Shown: positions 35,270 to 48,028 of the stretch, one piece after another
How positions within the stretch are numbered: the first letter of the stretch is position 1
Layout: every line of letters begins with the position of its first letter
Origin: Mactromeris polynyma
Lineage: Eukaryota; Mollusca; Bivalvia; Venerida; Mactridae
DNA: 64,000 nucleotides
Direction of reading: 5' to 3'
Assembly: GCA_032209605.1 (NCBI GenBank)
Contig: JASFXZ010000032.1
Coordinates: 5,209,722 to 5,273,721 of the forward strand
Program-made: the position numbers and the translations under genes
Notes under the pieces: model-generated
Told to the model about the DNA's origin: nothing
What the model saw: the letters and a program-made list of their open reading frames with translations, nothing else
The model's database searches: none

Positions 35270-35362
35270 TATTCTACCATAGAGCGCCTTGATGGTATCG
35301 TATCGTCTATGTCCATTTGAAATTCTCCAAATGATAAATGTGAGAATTGTGAATATGAAATG
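35270..35362 (-). pseudogene. Membrane-protein exon without acceptor (locus B)
   Basis: Minus strand frame FIFTILTFIIWRISNGHRRY then DTIKALYGRI ends at an intact GTAAGT. The upstream TTTTCCAG of the locus A copy is deleted (TTTCGCTGC here), so the exon cannot be spliced in the same way although its frame is open. Confidence 0.5.
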
Positions 35363-35676
35363 CAGCGAAATATGTTAACAACAGCACGATATACAGGACA
35401 CAGCCTTGTTGCATTTTTAAACAATATTTCACACATGACGACATGAAACTGATTTGTTCCATTTATTAAAACAATAGCATGTTACAAATTTATTGGTTCG
35501 AAAGAACTTGTCACGTGATAAGGTCGCTAAGAACCTACCTTAAGTTGGAATATACCAATTATAAGCGTTTAATCTTATTATTGGGTTAGTCGCCATTTTT
35601 CAACATTTTTTTCACGTACATGGCAATCAGTTGAACAAACCAACTGTCCTCCAACCTTAATGCACATAAGGACATG

Positions 35677-35755
35677 GTATTACCCGCCCGGGCATCGAAC
35701 CCGGACCCCCGGGTCACCGCGCAGCGCTCTATCAAGTGAGCCAACTGTGCGGAGT
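35677..35755 (-). mobile_element. tRNA-derived SINE head (locus B)
   Basis: Paralogue of 10801-10880 with the same GGTTCGATGCCCGGGCGGG B-box region. Confidence 0.6.
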
Positions 35756-36256
35756 ACGAGTTTAATACCCAGAAATAAAATGGTTTAGTCAAAATGTATT
35801 ATCCTTCAACTATGGTGCGTGTTAAAATAAAGATATGTAATATTATCGTAACACCGGTATATACCGGATTTTCGCCGACGATTGTATTGTGGTATTTGGA
35901 TGACATAATTAAGTTGCATCTATTAGTGATGTTTTTTTTATCAAATAACAGCATTATATAGCAGGTAAATATTCAAATTCATGTTGAATTATTACATCAT
36001 CCCAACAAAGAAGTATGTCACAATAAATTTAAAGACAAGTAGATTCATGATGAGCAGATCAAAGTATGCAGTTTGGCTACCGACGAGATAACAGTTTCAT
36101 AATCTAGATAATTTGTTTCATTTCTAACTTTTGATCTTATTTGAATCTGATTTTTTTGGCGCTGATTATCTATGTTTGAGACGCAAAGGGAAATATTTTT
36201 TTGTGAAAACAATAAGTGACAATAGGATTTGTCTCCTATAAATAAGATAGCATCGA

Positions 36257-36999
36257 GTCATTTATTAAGTAATTCACGTAAACAATGTCAAACATGGAAT
36301 ATTTATGCGTTGCACGAGATATACTGACCCCTTCTTTTGCGACATTGTGAGTCAATCAGTAGCCAATGTAAATAACCGTCCACATTTATATAACATTTGC
36401 CCTTTTTCATATCAAATTTTCACATATCAGTTCCGAAAGGAGATATTCTATTTAGTTCCTTAGTTCTTTAGTTCTTCAGTTCCCCAACTGTTTAAACGGG
36501 TGTCTGGATGTTTGCAAAATGATTTTGAAATATTCCTTACACCAACAGAGTTATGGTAAAAAAAGAACTCTACCTATTCTGCGGAATTTATTGATTTGCT
36601 GAGCCAATCGCTACACACAGTCTTACTTTGAGTTTGCAGGTTGCCTTGCATTGAACTCATCCTACTATGACAAACCCATCTTATAACTGGCAAATGAAAT
36701 TTTAATATTAGGCTGAAAATATAATGTACAAATTTTGACGTAAATATTCAAGTCTTGTTGTAGAAAAATATGAATTTTCCGATCTCGCGAATACGAAAGG
36801 ATTTCAGTACTTTATGTAGGTCTTGACGATGGTCAGTTGATTTAAAATGCTTGTCTAACTACAAATACATTGACAGCGTGCAAATGATGTAACATAAATT
36901 ACGACTGGGTTAAATATAAGTCTTACTCGAAAGCGTTCTCGTGCAACGCATAAATATTCCATGTTTGACATTGTTTACGTGAATTACTTTATAAATGAC
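36257..36999. repeat. 63-bp inverted repeat pair enclosing about 0.6 kb
   Basis: 36257-36319 and 36937-36999 are reverse complements with few mismatches (arms include AAACAATGTCAAACATGGAA and TATTTATGCGTTGCACGAGA). Locus A has only the left arm (12066-12129). Confidence 0.8.
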
Positions 37000-38979
37000 T
37001 TACATGACCTTAGTTTACCGGATCAAAAAAATATGTCTTCAAAACTTATAACCGTTGCAAAGATTGATAGATATGTTATTTTTCAAACTAAATACTTGAA
37101 ATGACTTCTTAAAACTTTTTTGAAAATGCGCGTTCAGATTTCTAATCATATTTCATCTATGTAAATTCTTTGTACGATTGTAATCTTTTGTTTTATTCTA
37201 GTATATTTCGCATTTACACATTTTAATAACAATTAATATAAAAAAGACATACGAACCAAGTTTGAATTATTTAACCAATTTTAATCACGTTTCAGTTAAT
37301 CCACAACCGGTTGGTTGACATGATTATTAACAGAAGTGGCTGGCTTACTTTACAACACTATATACTTAATTATTGTCCCTCACCAAATGACAAGTTAAAC
37401 AATTGCGTGATGCTCCCACACATACCCTCCTTTAATGTTTGATTGATGTGTCCGTGTTGCTTTTTGTGATTGTCTCTATTTTCATTTGTGGTGGCTGTAT
37501 CCTTTGTATAAGGCATTTACTGCTGGACTTCATCGTTGAAATGTACTAACTCGATATTAAAAATGTGCTCCTAACATGCGTTAAACTATCTCTGATACAC
37601 AATTTGTTTAATACATTCGTCAATTCATCTTCTATTAGATAAAGTGGTTTCGTTATCCCTTAAACCCATATCAAACAAACTATCGAGACCCTTTACAGCA
37701 TTTACAGCCAAAAGTGAATATTTTGGCGCGTAAGCATGTCTTTCTGGCTCATCGCAAGATACCCTGATCGGCTGATTGGCTCCATGCTGCTTTACCCGAT
37801 TATATAACGGCTACTTTAACGTCTCCTGATCATTATCATTCCCTACTAAATTAGCCACCCGCTGTGTTTAGCAAGCATCTTGAAATTGCCCCTGAATGTA
37901 CAGTAAAACTTCGCTTACAGAACATCTCAATATTAAAACCACCTCAAAATTAAGGACACAATTTTCATTTACACTGTTTTGATCTTTAATCAACCTCAAT
38001 ATCAAGACCAGTTTTCAAGGTTCTTATTATTTCACTAGAGGTTATTGTAACCTCTTTCGAAAACATTACATTGAATAATGTAATTGTACACCATTTTAAC
38101 CTTGTATTTTGTTTCGGTAAGGTAGGCTGTAGAATGGTAGCTTAGCTTAGCTTAGCTTTCTATTTGTCTCTATTGCTTTTCAATACAAATTGTAATCACA
38201 TTGACCAATACAACTACTTATTTTGCCAGTTACTTTGATAATGCATAGTATTTGCATACAAACATATATCTGCTTTGTCAATATACGTGGTTGAATCTGA
38301 TTTTATTCAAGGATACATAAAATCATGCCGTCTGCACATCTATTGCAGATTTTTAAATGGCATGGATATATTTAGACGCATTCTATTCAAAATGAAATTT
38401 TGCAAAAACTGGACGATAAATGTCTGTGAAATGTAGATATAGTTCATGTTCTATGATACAGATACTTTTCATTGAAGACGATTTAATACCCTACTGATAT
38501 TTGGGTTTTCTAATATTGTCAATACACGCATGCGTCTCATTGGAGCAATAACATTTTGTCATGCGTTGAAAATATTCCAATGGTTCTTGCGTTGTCGCGC
38601 CAATGACTCCAAAATTGACGTGAACGGCGAGTGTGGTTTAATTGTTTTCCTTATAGAGGTTTATACGTGTAAAATTCAAAAATCGGGGAATGTAGTTCCA
38701 CAAAGGATTGCTTATGCCTAATGTTAAACTTGCATAACTTTCAAAAGCTTAGTGTTGACATCGGTGAAATCTTCTTTTAGGACAAGTGGTATCGCTCTAT
38801 GTATTTTACCACTTCAGCGGCACATGTAAAGTTTTATATTGACAAATGGTTGTCTGTACAAAGATTTAGAAACATTTGTTACGTTAGGATCACCTAGACT
38901 CGAGTATTTGTCGGTTGTGGTTCCAATAAGAAAGTGCTTGCTCCAATGAGCAGCGTAGTTCGCTTTTGCGCTAAAGTAG
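37000..38979. other. Intergenic, no gene seen
   Basis: AT-rich. Contains a CAGTAAAACTTC MITE (37899-38046) and a fragment of the dispersed GGCTGTATCCTTTGTATAAG family (37410-37530). Short open frames (for example 38530-38721) have no recognisable content. Confidence 0.5.
37899..38046. mobile_element. CAGTAAAACCTC-type MITE, intergenic 2
   Basis: TACAGTAAAACTTCGCTTAC at left, AGAGGTTATTGTA at right, with AAACCACCTCAAAATTAAG interior. Confidence 0.6.
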
Positions 38980-39163
38980 AGGTCCGTTCTGATATGGCCG
39001 ATTGATGAGCCGCCAGCTATATAAATAATGGTTACCGAGCGCCTACCTGCATCGTGCCTGGCATTAAAGGATAAGAATCGGGAAGTCAATGTGCTCAGAA
39101 AATTGGTGTCTCATAAGTCAGAAATGTCTGGCATTTTAAATAGGGGTGACACTATAATAAATA
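38980..39163 (+). mobile_element. 5'-truncated copy of the SINE at 20253
   Basis: GGTCCGTTCTGATATGGCC, GAGCCGCCAGCTATATAAAT and a GGGGTGACACTATAATAAAT end; the tRNA-like head is missing. Confidence 0.65.
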
Positions 39164-39354
39164 AACACATTAGTTTGACTCGAGTGCTAAGATGACAAAT
39201 ATAAATAAATTTACTACATCCCCCTATATTTAGCATCTATTGAAGTGTATCATATTAGTCTGTCATGTGCTGAAGTAAGCAATCCACTTTTGTTAATAAA
39301 TCATTACAACGTATCGCTCTAGGATAAATAAAAGTGTATTACGGCAATAACATA

Positions 39355-39990
39355 ATGGATTAAATATTTCTCTTAAAATGGTTCGCGTTTCATATTTCTA
39401 TTATATTTTGTAATAATTATTTATAAGCAAACTTAATGGAACAAATAATGATTAAATATTTATTTAACAAAATGATTCGTACGTATAATGTTTTTCTATT
39501 ATATTTTGTGACAATTATTTATAAGCAAACTAAATGGAACAAATAATGGATTAAATATTTATTTAACAAACTGATTCGTACGTATAATGTTTTTCTATTA
39601 TATTTTGTGACAATTATTTATAAGCAAACTTAATGGAACAAATAATGGATTAAATATTTATTTAACAAAATGATTCGTACGTATAATGTTTTTCTATTAT
39701 ATTTTGTGACAATTATTTATAAGCAAACTAAATGGAACAAATAATGGATTAAATATTTCTTTAACAAAATGATTCGTACGTATAATGTATATCTATTATA
39801 TGTTGTGATAATCATTTATTAGCAAACTTAATGGAACAAATTGATATTACCGGACAAAGGTCCTAAATATAGAATATTAATAGTACAAACATGATTAAAT
39901 ATTTCTTTTAAAAAAGTTTCGTGTTTTGTCTTTCTATAATATTTTGTTATCATTATTTATTAGCAAACCTAGTTGAACAAATAGATGTTC
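39355..39990. repeat. About 99-bp AT-rich tandem repeat, about six copies
   Basis: Unit includes ATTAAATATTTATTTAACAA, GATTCGTACGTATAATG and AAGCAAACTAAATGGAACAA. Central four copies are nearly identical; the outer copies are diverged and the last has an extra GATRTTCCTGAACAAAG piece. Confidence 0.9.
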
Positions 39991-42184
39991 CTGAACAAAG
40001 TTCCGAAATATGACAATAATATTACATGAGCTGGATTCAAATTTGGTAATAACATTACCTTTCGTATTTTCATAAAATAAGTGTCTATTTTCGACGCAAT
40101 ACAAACACTTTTTGTTTTACATGGCTGAGGTAAATGCATTCCACACGCGTTTGTTGTCTACGTTTTCATTTGTTCTAGTACCTTTCATATTTAGTTACAT
40201 TTATCAAAGTTTGCATCTTGTTGAAATTCGTAACAAAATGTAACTTTGTCAACATTTTAATCACGTAATCTCATCTTTTTGTGCATTTTTATAAAATCCC
40301 CTTTTCAACACTTAAACCAGTGATGTATCATCATTATATACATTTCAAAAACAGCGTTTGTAATAGAGCTTTTTTCTTAAAAATGTGTGCAAAAATATCT
40401 TATGAATAATACAACATGTACAAATGATAACTTTTCATAAAAAGATTTACATCTATATTAGCTCATTAACTTAACTACAAAACAAACATTCCAAAGCATG
40501 TGAATTCTGCTTTAGAATTGGCAGAGATATTAGGTTGTTACAGGGTACGCCACATACACAAGAAAATTCCTCCCCACACAGACCACAGGGAAAACAACAG
40601 TTTTCAAAACAGGAGACACTGAAGAGATGCAAGGGTAAAGATGTATGGGAATAGGGGTGTAAGGAATGGTAACAAGTAGTTACTTAGTAAAAAGTAACTA
40701 AGCAGAATTTAGGAGAGGACAACAAAGAAAGAAGGAAAGTTAAATGGATAGACTACATTACGGAACAAGTCAGGAAACCATTCATAGCGAGTTTGAGGAT
40801 AATGCCTCCCCACACAGACCTCCGGGAAAACAATAGTCCATAAAACATCAAGCATTTGAGGAGACGCAAGGGTAAATACGTATGGGAACAGGTGCGCAAG
40901 GAATAACCTGACCGATCATAAGGGACAACTAAGGCTAATTATAAAAGGGAGAAAGAGTAACACAGAAATGTAACATTCAGAAAAGATGGAAAAGAGACAT
41001 AAAATAAAACTAAACAAGACATATCTTGAAAACAGATGGTCGTCGCAATTTGAAGGTTAAGATTTTATATTTTATTTGTAACTTAAGTAAATATAATATT
41101 CACGGACACCATTGGAAATAAGTTTTCATGGGCCATCTAAGGTTGGTACACATTTTGTTTTCATTCTGTCACTGCATTCAACCTGAGTAAAACTGGTAGA
41201 ATATTGTGTATTTTAACAAAACTTTGTGTAAGATTTATTATTGTAAATATTTTTAGCCCGTTTTCGGCAGAAATCTGTGATAACTATTCCATGGTGATAA
41301 CAATTTTAAATACTGCTTGAGAAGTAGAGTCCGTTATGAAGTTGGCTGTTATTATAAGTTTTTGCAGTATCTATAATATAGATCTATTAATGATTATCTA
41401 TTTTATCATTGTAGTATTGTGAATGTGTGTATTAACCTGAATAAACCTATCAATTTTGAAACTTTAAATGACTATTATGATGTATACAGAGATAGCACAA
41501 AAGTTTATTTGATATTGACATATTGCATGAATAAAACAAATTGAACAAACAAAAATTGAATCTAACAAACGATATTCATGCGGAAGTATAAAACATGGCT
41601 TGACGATCCCTGACACTGCGTAACGGTTGTACAAAATACTTCCTACCCATTTTGGAGGATTGAGTTTGTTTTGTGCAGAAAAGGCAATAAAACCGTACGT
41701 TATCCAGTCTTACTCAACCACTGTTTTCTGTTATATTGCAAACTATTTGTGCGTCACGTAAAATTATTGATGATGTTGCAAACATACTTTATGAACCGTG
41801 AAAATGCAGGTACCTCCTAGTCATTATGAATTCTACTTTATTGCTCTTTGAGGTGAACTGTTATTGTTATTAATTTAATTATTATTGCGCGTGGCAACAG
41901 AAAGCAATAAACGAGTCACTGATAAAGAATGAAGATGACTTTGCGATTATCAAATTCACACGTGTTTATAGGTGTACCCGTATAATGGTATAAAACGAAT
42001 CGAATCAGGCACGTGCGTTATTACCTTGGAATTGTTAGACAAGACTAAAGATGGGCACATAAAACTTCGATATTATTTGGAATTTTCGTACAGTATCAGG
42101 TAGTGTTGAATTTAGTCATTGTTCAAAGGTTTCTTCTGAAACTGAGTAGTGATATTTCATTGTATACATGTGTTCGGCATTTTG

Positions 42185-42755
42185 CGTTTATGGCATTTTA
42201 TGGACTATTGTTTTCTCGGAGGTCTGTTTGGGGAGGCACTGTCTTATGTATGTGGCATTCCCTGTAGCAACTTATTCTCTCTCTTATGTAAATCTCATGT
42301 CATTACAAGTTGTTGTAAGTTTTGTTTTGTTTACGTCAATGCTGCTTTCTTGCTGTTGGGATTAAAGAACAGCCTGTCGTTTATATAAGATAAAATGAAT
42401 ATTAACAACATATAATTATATTAGTCTATTGTAAAACTTACAATTTCCAAATCAGTTCACTGAAATAGCAGCGTGGTATTTGGATTACTTTTATGATTTA
42501 TCTTTGTCTTATGTGTCCCTTGTGCTTTTGGTAGTTGTTTTCGTGTGTGGGAATTATCATATCTCCAAAGTTGTGTTACTGGTCGGCCAGACCATTCCTT
42601 GCATCCATATTCCCATACATGTTTATGATACCATTGCACCTCCTCAGTGCCTGATGTTTTGTAAACTGATGTTTTAATGGGGGTCTGTGTGTGTGGGGAG
42701 GCATTGCCTTGTGTATGCGGGGTTCCCTGTAACACCTTAATCTCTCCATCATTGT
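42185..42755 (+). repeat. Two direct copies of a dispersed repeat family
   Basis: 42185-42300 and 42580-42755 share TGATGTTTTRTGGACTATTG, GGTCTGTGTGGGGAGGC and TATGTGGCATTCCCTGTAGC. Further copies: 20158, 32510, 53815 (direct) and 40525, 40795, 44760 (inverted). Confidence 0.7.
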
Positions 42756-45590
42756 GCTTCTTTGTATGTTCACTATTCAGGTTTATACAAACGTTTAAAC
42801 ACTTCATGCATACAAAACTTTTTGCAACATTAAAGTCTTAAGTTACAAGAGATACAATAATTTATGGTTTTGCCGCATTAACATAACATGGTAATAAATT
42901 AAACAGTAGATATTTCAGGAAGCTTGAAATCTGTCGGACATACAATTTAATTAGTATTTCATTGGGAATTAGCTCGTATATCTTATTCACATAATGGTAT
43001 TTATGGGTATTTTACACGTCGGTTAGAATATGTGATTTTCGCACTCGGGTTATTAAATTACTATCATAGTTATTCATATGGATAAGTCTATGAGATATAT
43101 GCGTAAACATAGAAGACGGTCATTTGAATAAACATTTTTTCTCTGAATTTTGAATAACATTTAAAATTAAAACAAATGAAGTATACACGCTAATAAATGA
43201 GAGAACGCTAATAAATGAGCGAACAGACTGGTCCGTCCCTGGCATTGCATTGTGGCTGGATATCTAATTTCACAACCCATGAAGCAGTCAGTAACAATCA
43301 ATGTAAAATATGTAAGTTCAAAATATTAGATTGTGGTTTAACACCTTCTCCTGAAAAGGATTGATTTTATTTTGTGTAGGAATAGCAGTAAATCAGCAAG
43401 TTTATTTTGTATTTATTCAACCATTTTGCTCTTCACTGTTGTTTTCTAATCTAATTATGCATAAGATAAAGGCGCATCGGGCATGTTACAGATGTAATGT
43501 ATGTATCGTTTAAATGTGAGTAACTTCCATTCTTTAACTTCATTCATTCTAATGGTACTGTGTGGTTTGACATTTATTGATACAATGTAATTATGTCAGC
43601 GCGTGGCTAATGTTACTAATAAAAATGGTGCGTAAGAAACATGTCATTGCTGAAGAATGAAGATGACTTTGCTGATGTGTTTCTTAGTTGCATGTGTAAT
43701 TGCGTTGTTCTCTGGCCCATTGCGTTGTTCCCTGGCTCCTCCTTTTCGGTTTTTTTCTCTCCTCGTTTTAACCTAAGTAATTGTGTAGGGATGTCCTTTT
43801 AGTAAATGTGACATTCTTACGCTAGTTATTCTCATTCCTGCAATTACCATAGTAAGAAATGTTTGTTGTTCCCGTTTCACGATATAAAAAGAAAACGAAC
43901 TGCGCATGTTCTGCAGGTTCTTGTACGAGAGTAAGAATGGATGCCTAAAATTTCGAGGTGTTAATGCATTAATTCTCTTCTAGACAATACTTAAGATAAA
44001 ACTGATGCTGGGGCATATCTTACATTTCATGCAATACCAGGTAGTGTTGAATTCACGCAATTTTCAAAATATAATTTTCAAGTGTGTTTACTTCAAAATG
44101 AACAGAGGTGTGAAATCGATTGATAGTTCAATACATATAAGTATTTTACGTTTATGATATTCGATTTATAATGTTATTGTCTTATGGATTTTGTTGGAAA
44201 GGTTTAAAGCTATATCAGAGTTCATAATCGGTGTTCTTACAGCTGACAAGAATTAGTTGCTTTGAATAAATTATATATAATTTCACTATATTTCAAGATA
44301 AAACCACATACAACCACGACAATGAGCATGATAATGGTAGCATATTTAATGACTAGTCTGTCTTTTTGAAATACCCGATGCATGCCGCTTAAAATGCCTA
44401 CTTATTGGGTAATGCTGAAAAGAGATTTTCCTTTGTTACTGTATGATAAAATACTATTTGTTGGCGTTCACACATGTGTAAACCCCGATCAGAACGCACA
44501 CATTGAATAAAGCCCCGAATAACTTGTTTCTAAAATATGTCGTGTATTTGCAAATAAATACACAATATATTTGTTGCTTGAGAAAATATTGTACCCAAAT
44601 TGTTCATCATATTGTTTACCTTAAATTTAGGTACAAAATAGTCCGTGATCAATGCAATTTGTGCGTTCATGTGTGTGAACGCCACAGACTAGCCAATCAG
44701 AATGCAGATTTGCTGATTTTTTTTTTTTTTAATGAAGGACTAAGTAGTTATTGGGAATGTCAAATGCACAAGACTATGTCTCCTCACACGGAAACATAAG
44801 CATAGCAAAGGTTGAGGAAGTGTAACGGCAATCATGGGGAATGGGAAAGTAAGGAATCGTCTGTCCGAATATCAAAACTTACCTTGGTGAATTGGAGGGG
44901 ACAACAACTAAGGAAAGAACGGATGGAATGGAGGAAATGCTAAGAGAGCAAGTTGGTCACGGACAGAGTGGGGCGAAGAACACGAATATTATATCGGGCC
45001 TAGAATTTGTACATAATCATTTTAAGTATTTTTTAAATTCATTCTGAAATATGCAATAACTTAAAGCAAAAGACTGTCAAAGATAAAGGCAAAATCAATG
45101 TATTAAATCTAATAAAATAAATCGATTATTCCATTACATACAAAAGTATATCGATAAATTTACGATTCTAAAATAATACTAAAAAAATTGGTATTGCAGT
45201 TTTACAAACACTTGTTTTAATGAATCAAATTTTCTTTGATGTTTTATATTCGTGTTGATATTATGGCCGAAAAGATTGATTTATTATTATTACTAGGATG
45301 TAATGAGACTTAAATATGAACTGATGAAATGTTCTGAAGATATATTTGTGTTATATCATGCCGCTATCACACGTAACACACCCACACTTTTGTTTGACAC
45401 AGGTCTATATATTTTGGAAAGATCTGTAATAAGAACGTCGTAGTGAGATATAATAAGGCAAGTGGGCAGGCCAGCCATAAAGTCTTGCTTTACCACTTAA
45501 CACGCACATTTATGCAGGAGATATAAATCGATCTTTATGCTTGAGGTTCTACCTTCGCCCGTCATTTATGTTTGTCTTGTGTTGCTTTTA

Positions 45591-45762
45591 CTTTTTCGGT
45601 GCAGCCGTACTAACATGGCTTTGCTATTTGCATATTAGAGTTGCGTAAACCAATCGAATGTTACGTTAACCACTAAATAAACTTCTCTTCAACCAAACAA
45701 ATTCACTGTATTTCGGTGAAATTACCGACATCCATTTTGGATCTGGAGTGACCAGCAATCAT
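45591..45762 (+). repeat. Dispersed acceptor cassette, 5' fragment in intergenic 2
   Basis: Contains TTTTTCGGTGCAGCCGTACT, ATTTGCATATTAGAG and the CGGTGAAATTACCGACATCC block, but stops before the GCGCCGACC/acceptor part. Confidence 0.65.
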
Positions 45763-46447
45763 TCTTTATACAAGTGGCGCTTTACAAAATAGGATACATG
45801 TAAATAATGTCATTGTTTTACTGCATCGGGTACCTTGTCCTCAATAGGGCAGAGTCTATAACAAAATAGAATTGCTGGAATGGCGGCGAATTTATTTACG
45901 TTATGTTATTTGATATCAACATCGTGCACATGTTCATTTATTTGCAATATCTCTCCTAGTATGCCAAACATCGCCGTGAGGCACACCAGCCCCGTATGAT
46001 ACACTATTATATTGTGTATGAGTATGCATTTCAGCTATTTACGGCAGCTCGATGACCTATCCATTTTTTTCTGGTTTATCAACCTATACTTATCTGTTCT
46101 TTCGCAAGCAAAACATAATTTAATAGGTATTTGACAAATGACTTGAGGTATATTATCTTCAGTCATATTGTCATATCCGGTTATGAAGAACTATCGAAGT
46201 ATATAAAACTCATGGCCCAATTTTCCGAAATTTAAGCGCCTGCTGACGTCACGGACAAAGAGAGAGATATTAATTTGTTACAGGGAGCGCAACATACATG
46301 AGCCCCATGTTAGCTTTTAACGAAATAACATTATTTATGCACCTTATCGAATCACAAGGACAGATCATGTAGATTCAAGTGTTATTTAAACTCATGTAAA
46401 AAGCCTAAGGAGAACCCATTATATGCAACCAATCGGGATACTCGGCT

Positions 46448-47643
46448 GATATCCAATCATTTTAAACTTCCCGTGTAGAGGAAATATCAATATTGGGGTA
46501 TTCGTAATATTTAAACTATTGAATGGCAATCCTTTTAATGGAATTACAATTTTAGGTATTTCCTTTCTTTAAAATGTGTTATGCAACAAAGAGTTTTCCT
46601 CATCAGGTAATAATGACTAAGCGTCTGCTTTTGTAAATAGTTTCATTTTGAGGCGCGTCATTATTGACAATAACGCCTAGACAAAAGAGAAAAATACCAT
46701 ATGTTTTAATGGTATGTCAGCGGGTGTAATTCCACGAAAGAACTATGAATCAGAAATTGTAAACGGAATACATTTTTTTCATTTTTCGTAGATCTATTAA
46801 TATTTTTTATTTGTACAGAGGTCAAAGTGTATTCAACTTAATGCAGAAGATCACATGCACTAAGTTATACGTGTATTTCTTATTGGAATATTTCTAGCCT
46901 GATTGGTCGTCAAGCGTATGTATACTTTAAACGTTTAATGTTCTTCTTAATATTTAGTTAATGTTTAAATTTATGCTATACTCTTCTTATTTGATTATTA
47001 ATTACTTTAGACACTATTGTCATACCGAATCCCCAATGAACCGTACGTTCTTTTGGGGAAAGGCCTTAATTAAGCTGAATTAGTTGTCGGACTGGTCCTT
47101 TTTCATAGACGTGCGAGTATTTTCTGACTTGTTGAATGCATTTTGTACTTTATTTTATATACATACATGTTTAAAATAAAGTTTGTCTTAACCAATTTTC
47201 TTTTTCGAAACCGCAATATTAATTTTATCGTTCTTCGATGAAATGTTCATCTTCAAGGAGCGTCTTCAGTATGTCTAGTCCTCAATTAAATCAGAAGTTG
47301 ATATTGAAACAGAAAAGTTCAATATGGCCGCCGAGCAAGAAATATAATTGCTCAATGGTCAATGTTTCAAACGACTTCTTCGGTTAAATAACTCGATCAC
47401 ATCGCAGAAACATTAGTTTATTGGTCCTCTACATCAAGCGTATGTGTCTTCAGCCTACTTCCGATATTCATTCTATTTTCAAAATATTTGCCAAATCCAC
47501 GGACCAGAATGGAGTCGAAATCTGCAGGAATGTTCTGATGGTCGTCCTTTTTTTTGTCAAGTTTGTCCTTTTGGTTCTGGTGTTAACTGAGGGTTGTGAT
47601 TGGCCAATGTTTCAGACGACTTTGTCAGTGAAACAAAGCGCGG
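46448..47643. repeat. Local duplication, left copy
   Basis: Matches 48028-49485 throughout (start ATATCCAATCATTTTAAACT, end GACTTTGTCAGTGAAACA). Contains an open frame reading MCLQPTSDIHSIFKIFAKST in both copies. Retains the empty site (TATTC, 46499-46503) of the MITE present in the right copy. Confidence 0.85.
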
Positions 47644-47991
47644 CCAGAGTGAACAAATCTTGTCTGGAATTTTCCTTTGATGATATTTGTTTTTAAAATT
47701 AATCCTGTTGGTGCGATATTTGATGCAATCGCCAGTACGTATAGAAATACCTGGTCGATTGATTTAAACACAACAGTCTCGTAAAAACGTTTTAAGTGTG
47801 TTAATACTCACATGTTAAACTTCGATGCTTTTATTATACCCCTAATGAAAAAAAAGGTTTTTGGATTCGTACAAAAGAGCAGTGTTTACAGACTCTTGAG
47901 AAGCTCCTGTTGATTAAAGTGTCTATTCATCAAATTTTACATCGAGAAATCTTTGTGACTGAACAGCGTTTATACAAAAATGAACAGAAAG

Positions 47992-48028
47992 TTTTTTCAA
48001 GATATTTCTTGTCTATTCAGGCAGACGA
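47992..48028 (+). repeat. Dispersed acceptor cassette, 3' end fragment
   Basis: TTTTTTCAAGATATTTCTTG, TCTATTCAG and GCAGACGA, the same junction seen before exon 1 of genes 2 and 3. It lies at the left edge of the 48.0-49.5 kb duplicated block. Confidence 0.55.

Larger units (their letters stand above)
39991..46447. other. Long AT-rich intergenic stretch
   Basis: No supported gene. Holds inverted copies of the dispersed repeat family at 40525-40650, 40795-40925 and 44760-44870, direct copies at 42185-42300 and 42580-42755, a diverged duplication (41590-42120 and 43230-44070), and a cassette fragment at 45591. Open frames at 42149-42807 are explained by the repeat. Confidence 0.5.

Noticed and set aside
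42149..42807. Overlapping 65-116 codon frames on both strands
   Set aside because: They coincide with two copies of a dispersed repeat and have no coding signature.
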